This document shows positions 1 through 4,006 of a stretch of DNA of 5,868 nt, piece by piece. Within the stretch, counting starts at the first letter, position 1. The number at the start of each line of letters is the position of its first letter. Both the position numbers and the translations under genes were made by a program. The DNA comes from an uncultured Oscillospiraceae bacterium (GTDB lineage Bacteria > Bacillota > Clostridia > Oscillospirales > Ruminococcaceae): assembly GCA_958427155.1 (NCBI GenBank), contig CAUABB010000100.1:1-5868 (forward strand), in the 5' to 3' direction. A model generated the notes under the pieces. The model did no database searches. It saw only the letters and a list, made by a program, of their open reading frames with translations, and had not been told where the DNA came from.

Positions 1-43
1 GTTAACCGCAGGGTCGTTGGTTCGAGTCCAACTTGGGGAGCCA
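1..43 (+). tRNA. tRNA-Asn (anticodon GTT), 3' part only
   Basis: The window opens on the anticodon GTT. It is followed by the rest of the anticodon loop (AA), the 3' anticodon stem CCGCA, a five-base variable loop GGGTC, and a T arm with stem GTTGG/CCAAC around TTCGAGT. The acceptor strand TTGGGGA, discriminator G and encoded CCA end the gene. The variable and T-arm pattern matches bacterial tRNA-Asn. The 5' half (acceptor, D arm, 5' anticodon stem) lies outside the window, so cloverleaf pairing of those arms cannot be checked. It decodes AAC/AAU. Confidence 0.93.
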
Positions 44-50
44 CGTCGAG

Positions 51-86
51 AGCCTGGAACCATTTGTGTTTCAGGCTTCTTTTTTT
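51..86 (+). terminator. Intrinsic terminator after tRNA-Asn
   Basis: A 10-bp stem (AGCCTGGAAC at 51-60 with GTTTCAGGCT at 68-77, including one G-T pair) encloses the 7-base loop at 61-67. It is followed by a T-rich run to 86 broken by one C. It sits 7 bases after the tRNA CCA end and so ends the tRNA transcript. Confidence 0.9.
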
Positions 87-109
87 GCTCAGGCTGAAAT
101 GTTTCGGTT

Positions 110-138
110 TTGACCGGAATCTTTTGATAGATTCTAAT
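110..138 (+). promoter_or_regulatory. Candidate sigma-A promoter (distal) for the membrane protein gene
   Basis: TTGACC at 110-115 and TCTAAT at 133-138 each match consensus at five of six positions, with a 17-base spacer. A start near 145 would give a leader of about 155 bases before the gene at 302. It lies just after the tRNA terminator, as expected for a new transcription unit. Found by pattern only. A second candidate lies downstream. Confidence 0.5.
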
Positions 139-197
139 TATAAGTTTATTTTTATCTTCTGTTTTTAGGCCTATTATTTTAAAAATGAGCTGCGTTA

Positions 198-226
198 TTG
201 CGGTATTTGAACCTTTATGGTATAAT
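198..226 (+). promoter_or_regulatory. Candidate extended -10 promoter (proximal) for the membrane protein gene
   Basis: A perfect TATAAT at 221-226 is preceded by TG one base upstream (218-219), the extended -10 form. The -35 at 17-base spacing, TTGCGG (198-203), is weak, which fits extended -10 promoters. Transcription would start near 233, about 70 bases before the ATG. Either or both of the two tandem promoters may be used. Confidence 0.6.
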
Positions 227-301
227 CACTATAGTTATAGATTTTATAAGCCTTTCTCTGTTTCTTTCTGATGCATCAATAAAAGTAAAAGGGGAATTCA
301 T

Positions 302-1078
302 ATGGAGAGCAAATTTCAGTTAGTTTTAAAACAGGCGCTACGATATCCGATCCTTTTGATTGTCTCCGGTGTTGTTGCACTTTTTTGCCTGATTTCTTTC
401 TTTATTCAGCTTGGGAATCTTTTTTCAGTTGCAGGCTGGTTTGGAGAAATGCTGACCTGGTATCTAAGAGATTTTAGTTCTTTCTTTTCTAATTTGGGAA
501 TTATTATGAACAATGGCATTTTTCTGATTTATTGTCTTTTTTATACCTTACAGTTTTTGGGAACACTCGCTTTAATCGCCCTTCTGTTTGGATTGGCAAC
601 AAATTCTTTGAAAGACAGCAAACCGGTTCAAATTATTTTATTGGTAGCTGCAATTGTGGCTTCCTGTATTATTAATCCTTTTTATGAACTGTTTAATGGT
701 TTCCCACTTTTTAGTAGTCCAGTTGCTTTTCTTTACCGTTTTCATAATATTTTACCTATGAATCTTGCGGCTTTGGTTATTGTAATATTTTTGTTTATTT
801 ATTTGAAGAAGAAAAAAGCAATGAGCTTCACACTTTATTTATTTATAGCTGGCGGTATCCAGATTCTTTTTGCGCTTCTTCATATTATTGGGAGCCTAAT
901 TATCGGTGGTATAGGTTTTGGAGATGTACTTATTTGGTTGATTGATTTAGCTTCTCCGGTATTATTTGTCTTTTTGGGTTGCATGATTGAGGAAAAACTT
1001 ACAGGGAATCCAGCGCCGTATGTCGGAAAAATTATTTCAGTTATTAATAAAATTCAATTTACGTCTCAGCAATCCTAG
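302..1078 (+). CDS. Hypothetical integral membrane protein, about six helices
   Basis: I do not recognise this 258-residue protein. It is very hydrophobic, with probable membrane helices near residues 16-37, 72-99, 109-125, 152-168, 175-199 and 205-228. Positive charges fall at the N-terminus (K4, K10, R14), around 104-107, in the K169-K172 cluster and in the C-terminal tail. This favours both ends inside the cell and larger outside loops at 38-71 and 126-150. I see no transporter signature, catalytic motif or signal peptide cleavage site. The ATG is well placed: AAGGGG at 289-294 lies 7 bases upstream. It appears to be a single-gene unit between the tandem promoters at 110-226 and the terminator at 1138-1167. 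Its neighbours give no clue to function. Confidence 0.85.
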   Translation: MESKFQLVLKQALRYPILLIVSGVVALFCLISFFIQLGNLFSVAGWFGEMLTWYLRDFSSFFSNLGIIMNNGIFLIYCLFYTLQFLGTLALIALLFGLATNSLKDSKPVQIILLVAAIVASCIINPFYELFNGFPLFSSPVAFLYRFHNILPMNLAALVIVIFLFIYLKKKKAMSFTLYLFIAGGIQILFALLHIIGSLIIGGIGFGDVLIWLIDLASPVLFVFLGCMIEEKLTGNPAPYVGKIISVINKIQFTSQQS

Positions 1079-1137
1079 TCGGTTTAAGAAGGAGATCCTT
1101 TTATAGAAAGTGAAAAAATTTTAATCAGCAATAAAGT

Positions 1138-1167
1138 AAAAAGGCCCGACGTTTGTCGGGCCTTTTT
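1138..1167. terminator. Bidirectional intrinsic terminator between convergent genes
   Basis: A perfect 13-bp stem pairs the arm at 1138-1150 (five A, then GGCCCGAC) with the arm at 1155-1167 (GTCGGGCC, then five T) around the loop GTTT. Because A and T runs flank the GC core on opposite sides, it has a U tract in both directions. It ends the membrane protein transcript (stop 60 bases upstream) and the convergent small gene, whose TAA stop (1166-1168) sits in the stem foot. Confidence 0.93.
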
Positions 1168-1441
1168 AGTAGCTTTTATGGTTGACAACCTCTAAAATCA
1201 TTTGCGCTCCTGTCTGAAAACCGTCAAAAAAAGTTTCCTCTGACACGATACGTTCGATTGTTCCCCAGATTTCACAAAAACGTTTTAAAAGAGCTTGCCC
1301 TTCTTCGTTTAATTGAGAAGAAAGATCATTTTCGAGCCGTGAAAGTTGTGACATTGTTTGATAATAGATATTACTTTTAGGGGAAGAAGCTCCTTTTTGA
1401 CTGAGATATTCCATATAAAGAACATGAATCGGTTCTTTCAC
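1166..1441 (-). CDS. Small acidic helical protein, DUF6809-like
   Basis: The chosen start gives 91 residues, acidic, leucine- and glutamate-rich and probably all helical. The C-terminal pattern F-x-x-G-F-x-x-G-x-x-M-x-L-E-V, preceded by a glutamate-rich helix, resembles the small clostridial family DUF6809, whose function is unknown. That assignment is from memory of the pattern. There is no signal peptide, membrane helix or catalytic motif, so it is probably cytoplasmic. The reading frame extends upstream to GTG codons at 1453 and 1450, but these lie inside a near-perfect ribosome binding site (1445-1455). That points to the GTG at 1441, 8 bases beyond AGGTGG. It has its own promoter (1474-1502) and ends in the bidirectional terminator, so it appears monocistronic. 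Confidence 0.75.
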   Translation of the reverse strand: MKEPIHVLYMEYLSQKGASSPKSNIYYQTMSQLSRLENDLSSQLNEEGQALLKRFCEIWGTIERIVSEETFFDGFQTGAQMILEVVNHKSY

Positions 1442-1444
1442 AGT

Positions 1445-1455
1445 GATCACCACCT
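1445..1455 (-). promoter_or_regulatory. Ribosome binding site that fixes the start of the small gene
   Basis: On the minus strand this reads AGGTGGTGATC, one mismatch from the full anti-16S complement AGGAGGTGATC. It covers two upstream in-frame GTG codons (1453 and 1450), making them unlikely starts, and is correctly spaced for the GTG at 1441. Confidence 0.75.
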
Positions 1456-1473
1456 ATATTGGTTAATAAAAAT

Positions 1474-1502
1474 ATTTTACTTATTTTAGCGGTTGAAGTC
1501 AA
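1474..1502 (-). promoter_or_regulatory. Sigma-A promoter of the small minus-strand gene
   Basis: On the minus strand, TTGACT (1502-1497) and TAAAAT (1479-1474) each match consensus at five of six positions, with a 17-base spacer. Transcription would start near 1467, giving a leader of about 25 bases. This is enough for the ribosome binding site and little else, so no leader regulation is expected. Confidence 0.8.
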
Positions 1503-1574
1503 GGACTAATAAATACTGTAAAATGATAAAATTAAAACCGATGTTTTAAAATAAAATCTGTGGCTTATCGTAGA

Positions 1575-1616
1575 AGAAAACAAATAAAGAAATCCGGAGC
1601 TTTATAGCTCCGGATT
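1575..1616 (-). terminator. Intrinsic terminator of folT
   Basis: A perfect 11-bp stem (AATCCGGAGCT at 1591-1601 with AGCTCCGGATT at 1606-1616) has a 4-base loop. Read on the minus strand it begins 16 bases after the folT stop and is followed by a T-rich stretch (TTTCTTTATTTGTTTTC). On the plus strand there is no comparable T run, so it is directional. Confidence 0.88.
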
Positions 1617-1632
1617 AAGATTTAAATTGCAG

Positions 1633-2184
1633 TTATACCGTTCGCCTGACCTTTTCTTGGATTTTAACCAGTGCCTTACACATAAAGTAGGCCATTGCCG
1701 TTTCTATTGGGAGAGCACACAGATTTTTAAGGACTCTTAGAGGAAATATTTCGTTGAAAACAGAGCCAAAGAAAAGGCAAAGGATAGCAGTAGTCATTAT
1801 TAAATTACAGATTATTGTGATTGATGTTTTGGCAATAAATACTCGGAGTAGTCCGCACTGATTTTTATACAAAATCAGCCCCCAAATTAAACCTGCAACT
1901 GCTGCTACAAGAGTCATCAAAGGGTTGAATGGACCGGTTGGTTTTAGAAAAAAACCGATCAAATCACCCGCGGCTCCAATGACAAAGCCGGGGAGCGGGC
2001 CGAATATCATTCCCGCTGCAGTCAGACTCAAAAAACTGAATCCGATTTTCAAAAAAGGCAATACCTGAATGGAAAAAAAAGACAGACAAACATCCAGAGC
2101 CAACAACATGGACATCAATGTAAGATTCCGCAGGTCGCGGAACTCCGCAAGTGAATTGGAAATTTTTTGTATAATGCGCGTCAT
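1633..2184 (-). CDS. folT: Folate ECF transporter S component FolT
   Basis: FolT is the substrate-specific membrane subunit of an energy-coupling factor importer. It captures folates and docks on the shared EcfT-EcfA-EcfA' module, which must be encoded elsewhere because none is in this window. The 183-residue length and roughly six helices fit the family. Recognisable stretches are LKIGFSFLSLTAAGMIFGP (45-63), the G-A-A-G-D-L-I-G segment (70-77) followed by PTGPFNP (82-88), the helix ending GLILYK (102-107), and R-V-L-K-N-L-C-A-L-P-I-E (150-161). The reading frame opens 11 codons further upstream. ATG at 2184 is chosen because AGGAGGTG (2197-2190) precedes it at ideal spacing. The THF riboswitch in its leader independently supports the folate assignment. 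Its own terminator at 1575-1616 suggests a single-gene transcript. Confidence 0.95.
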   Translation of the reverse strand: MTRIIQKISNSLAEFRDLRNLTLMSMLLALDVCLSFFSIQVLPFLKIGFSFLSLTAAGMIFGPLPGFVIGAAGDLIGFFLKPTGPFNPLMTLVAAVAGLIWGLILYKNQCGLLRVFIAKTSITIICNLIMTTAILCLFFGSVFNEIFPLRVLKNLCALPIETAMAYFMCKALVKIQEKVRRTV

Positions 2185-2188
2185 AGCA

Positions 2189-2240
2189 ACACCTCCTGAC
2201 AAAATTTGCTGTAACAAAATTGGGAGGCGTGCCTCGAAAA
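2189..2240 (-). promoter_or_regulatory. Ribosome-binding-site switch (expression platform) of the THF riboswitch
   Basis: Minus-strand reading. The segment ACGCCTCC (2230-2223) can pair with GGAGGTGT (2196-2189) over 8 bp, including one G-U, hiding the folT ribosome binding site. A competing local hairpin, GAGG-CACG-CCTC, uses the same anti-ribosome-binding bases. A second competition is visible: TACAG (2213-2209) duplicates the 5' strand of riboswitch helix P1 and can capture the P1 3' strand CTGTA (2252-2248). There is no terminator with a U run here, so control is most likely at translation. Pairings are read from the sequence; the switching direction is inferred. Confidence 0.7.
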
Positions 2241-2247
2241 ATTGTAG

Positions 2248-2347
2248 TACAGCGGGATGCGGAATCCATACCGCAAGCGCTTAGCTTTTCGTCCAGCCGG
2301 CAACTCCCCGTCCCACTGGCACTTTACGCACGGATTCCTACTCTGTA
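2248..2347 (-). promoter_or_regulatory. Tetrahydrofolate (THF) riboswitch upstream of folT
   Basis: The minus strand carries the hallmarks of the class I THF (folT) riboswitch in order. These are AGAGTAG (2344-2338), P2 strand GGAATCC (2338-2332), the core TGGGACGGGGAGTTGCC (2315-2299) within a stem CCAG/CTGG, the linker GGACGAAAAGC (2294-2284), P2 return strand GGATTCC (2267-2261), and the conserved tail GCATCCCGCT (2260-2251). P1 is the short TACAG/CTGTA (2347-2343 with 2252-2248). The class binds reduced folates and usually controls folT. Here it lies between the folT promoter and the folT start, as expected for repression of folate uptake when THF is plentiful. Confidence 0.95.
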
Positions 2348-2361
2348 TGAACGCAGGTAAC

Positions 2362-2390
2362 AGTATACCGCATTTACAATAGAAATACAA
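2362..2390 (-). promoter_or_regulatory. Promoter of the folT transcript
   Basis: On the minus strand TATACT (2367-2362) matches -10 at five of six positions. TTGTAT (2390-2385), 17 bases upstream, matches -35 only at TTG. Transcription would start near 2355, a few bases before the riboswitch. That placement supports the call despite the weak -35. Confidence 0.65.
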
Positions 2391-2457
2391 CCCTGATTTT
2401 TAGCTTTTGTTCATATTGCGGTTGATTGGAGTTGGATACCTACTTGGATTGGAAAAG

Positions 2458-2486
2458 TTTCATTTTAATAAAGATTATGTTATAAT
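2458..2486 (+). promoter_or_regulatory. Extended -10 promoter of the exported-protein gene
   Basis: A perfect TATAAT at 2481-2486 is preceded by TG at 2478-2479 with one base between. The -35 at 17 bases, TTTCAT, is poor, as is common for extended -10 promoters. Transcription would start near 2493, leaving a leader of about 100 bases before the gene. It is divergent from the folT promoter about 90 bases away. Confidence 0.6.
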
Positions 2487-2509
2487 AAAAATAATAATAA
2501 AGTACAAAT

Positions 2510-2575
2510 AAATTTGAGTGCTTTCCAATTCGTATGGGAGCTAAACTGTGCGATGGAAAGAGTCTAATCAAATTT
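2510..2575 (+). other. Structured 5' leader with nested stems, unidentified
   Basis: Two nested inverted repeats lie in the leader. The outer stem pairs AAATTTGA (2510-2517) with TCAAATTT (2568-2575). The inner stem pairs CTTTCCA (2521-2527) with TGGAAAG (2554-2560), possibly extended by TCG/CGA. Between them are small asymmetric internal loops, and the apical segment is about 20 bases. The structure ends 17 bases before the ribosome binding site. It has no U-run after it, so it does not look like a terminator. I could not match it to a riboswitch class I know. It may be a regulatory RNA fold, a stability element or a protein-binding operator. Confidence 0.5.
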
Positions 2576-2588
2576 TTAAGATTTTTCA

Positions 2589-3812
2589 GTGAAGGAGGGG
2601 AGAATACTGTTTTATCTATTTCGTCAAATATTGATTTGGTTTTTCAGTATTGTTTTTTCTTTTTCGGGTCTGTTTTCTGAGTGGACGGTTGATGAAAATA
2701 ATGATGCCCTGTTTTCTCCTCCGTCCATGACTGTTTATACAGAGAATTCTGAGCAAGATGCGGTTTCAATGTTTCTAGATGAATATTCTCAGGAAACTTG
2801 GGATGACCCGGCTTTTTTACAGAAGGTTTTGGAAGAGGAAAAAACGCAGTATTTTAACGTACAACCTGGAGAACGTGCTCAGGTGCTTTTTAGTCATCAG
2901 TCGGGTGTATATGCGTTGGGTTGGGATGATAGCCCGGCCCGTATCGGTTTGTGGAAGATTCAAGAGAATGATTTAGTCCAAAAAACGCTGGACGTAGAAA
3001 CCCTTTTAATTCGCTTTGGAGTTCTCCAGTTTTCTTTTAATGTTCCTGTTGAGGAAGGAAATTATCTTCTGACGGTCTATCAGAATTATAATACAGGTTC
3101 CGCTCTCCACTTTATTTGTTTTTCGGTAGGAGGTACGGATGATTTTGAGAATATTATGTATGTTCCACCGCAAAGTTATGATTTTGAGGAAGCAAAAGCG
3201 CTTGGTTATGTCGTTGTAATGGATAGCGGCGTGGAAAATGTTGAGGCGTTGGACCGGTTTATTGATGCCTGGGAAAATGACCGGGAAGATTCTGTTTACC
3301 TGATTAAGGAAGGAAAGCAGGGAAAGCCTTTGGCAACCCTTCTTTTCTCCCGGGGAGGAAAGATTATAGCCTTTAATGATTACACTCAGATTGGTGGAGA
3401 AGTTTTTCAGAAAGAATATCTTTCCATTGGTGTGCAGACAGTAGGAGATACTCTTCAGTATTATGTTAGTGATGTAGACGGCGAGGGGTACCTTCTGTTT
3501 GAAATTAAAAATAATGGATCTTCTGAGGAAGAAGAGTACGGCGGTAGAATCGTTGCCTCAACTCCACGAGAAGATGGAGTTATCTATCTGGTCAATGGCT
3601 TTCGCACCGGATTGGAGGAGGAAATGTTTTTTATTAACGTGTTTGTGGACAGTCGGACAAAGACAATTCGATCTGGGACAGAGGTGGATGCAGATGCCCT
3701 TCAATTAGGTGATGATATAGCAATTATTGCTGATCCAGCTTATACGCCCCAAACGCCGAATACCATTCGGGCATCTTTGATCTGGGCGGTTCCTGGGGCG
3801 GCGGTTGCTTGA
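2589..3812 (+). CDS. Exported or membrane-anchored protein with DUF4362-like region
   Basis: From the GTG at 2589 this is 407 residues. Residues 7-30 form a hydrophobic N-terminal segment with one Arg, a signal peptide or anchor; there is no lipobox Cys. The rest is acidic and soluble, so probably outside the membrane. Residues about 85-180 look like a beta-rich domain. Residues about 205-265 (NVEALDRFIDAWENDREDSV, then a Lys/Gly-rich turn and GGKIIAFND) resemble DUF4362, a family of unknown function in Firmicutes. A poly-Glu linker at 313-316 leads to a small beta domain (319-395, ending GDDIAIIADP and PNTIRAS) that may be OB-like, as in DUF3221. The start is uncertain: the ribosome binding site AGGAGGGG (2593-2600) lies inside the frame, 8 bases before a CTG at 2607, and GTG 2589 has no such site. 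The 2589 boundary is the conventional start codon only. No terminator follows. Confidence 0.8.
   Translation: MKEGRILFYLFRQILIWFFSIVFSFSGLFSEWTVDENNDALFSPPSMTVYTENSEQDAVSMFLDEYSQETWDDPAFLQKVLEEEKTQYFNVQPGERAQVLFSHQSGVYALGWDDSPARIGLWKIQENDLVQKTLDVETLLIRFGVLQFSFNVPVEEGNYLLTVYQNYNTGSALHFICFSVGGTDDFENIMYVPPQSYDFEEAKALGYVVVMDSGVENVEALDRFIDAWENDREDSVYLIKEGKQGKPLATLLFSRGGKIIAFNDYTQIGGEVFQKEYLSIGVQTVGDTLQYYVSDVDGEGYLLFEIKNNGSSEEEEYGGRIVASTPREDGVIYLVNGFRTGLEEEMFFINVFVDSRTKTIRSGTEVDADALQLGDDIAIIADPAYTPQTPNTIRASLIWAVPGAAVA
2593..2600 (+). promoter_or_regulatory. Strong ribosome binding site within the annotated 5' end
   Basis: AGGAGGGG falls inside codons 2-4 of the frame counted from GTG 2589. The only plausible initiator at normal distance is CTG at 2607-2609, with ATA at 2604 closer still. 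No ATG, GTG or TTG lies within 5-12 bases downstream in any frame. The next in-frame TTG is at 2631, about 30 bases away. Confidence 0.65.
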
Positions 3813-3837
3813 CAATCCTATTTGTCTTCTTTAAAAT
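3809..3837 (+). promoter_or_regulatory. Near-consensus promoter of the topoisomerase gene
   Basis: A perfect TTGACA (3809-3814) and TAAAAT (3832-3837, five of six) are separated by exactly 17 bases. The -35 overlaps the last codons and the TGA stop (3810-3812) of the preceding gene. Transcription would start near 3844, giving a leader of about 160 bases before the ATG at 4007. This is the closest match to the sigma-A consensus in the window. Confidence 0.85.
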
Positions 3838-3856
3838 TTAATTTATCATGCTGTTA

Positions 3857-3903
3857 TATCGATTTTTAGGTGTATTTTTTATCCAATTGGGTAAAAATTG
3901 ATA
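3857..3903 (+). other. Leader hairpin 1 upstream of the topoisomerase gene
   Basis: A 12-bp inverted repeat (3857-3868 with 3892-3903, one G-U pair) encloses 23 bases that contain the perfect palindrome CCAATTGG (3883-3890). It starts about 13 bases after the predicted transcription start. The stem is AT-rich. It could be a 5' stabilising hairpin, an operator, or chance in AT-rich DNA. Confidence 0.4.
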
Positions 3904-3945
3904 GAAGTGGGACGCAGGAGATTTAGCGGGTGATTGGAAAAATTT

Positions 3946-3969
3946 CCGCAGGTCTGTAAAGACCTGCGG
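3946..3969 (+). other. Leader hairpin 2, GC-rich, upstream of the topoisomerase gene
   Basis: A perfect 10-bp stem (CCGCAGGTCT with AGACCTGCGG) closes on the tetraloop GTAA, which is of the stable GNRA type. It is followed by TTCATATTT, not a continuous U run, so it would be at most a weak terminator or attenuator. The ribosome binding site of the topoisomerase gene begins 27 bases later. It may otherwise serve as an RNA stability element. Confidence 0.6.
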
Positions 3970-4006
3970 TTCATATTTGCCGGTAATGGCGGGATAGGAA
4001 GGAATT

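Noticed and set aside
1..43. tRNA-Asn 3' end as a phage or island attachment site.
   Set aside because: No second copy of the tRNA 3' end and no integrase are visible in the window.
1089..1124. AAGGAGAT followed by a GTG (1110) downstream of the membrane protein gene, suggesting a small peptide.
   Set aside because: The frame from that GTG stops after four codons and the spacing is too long.
1964..2390. Several open frames of 69-101 codons on both strands across the folT 5' end and its leader.
   Set aside because: They cross the riboswitch and the start of folT in wrong frames. The conserved RNA and FolT protein explain this sequence.
2420..2455. Imperfect repeats of GATTGGA and TTGGAT upstream of the extended -10 promoter, possible operator.
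   Set aside because: The copies are short, irregularly spaced and in a simple-composition stretch; not enough to call a binding site.
3946..3969. GC-rich hairpin as the terminator of the DUF4362-like gene.
   Set aside because: No continuous T run follows on the plus strand, it lies over 130 bases after the stop, and it is downstream of the topoisomerase promoter, so it would block that gene. Listed as a leader hairpin instead.
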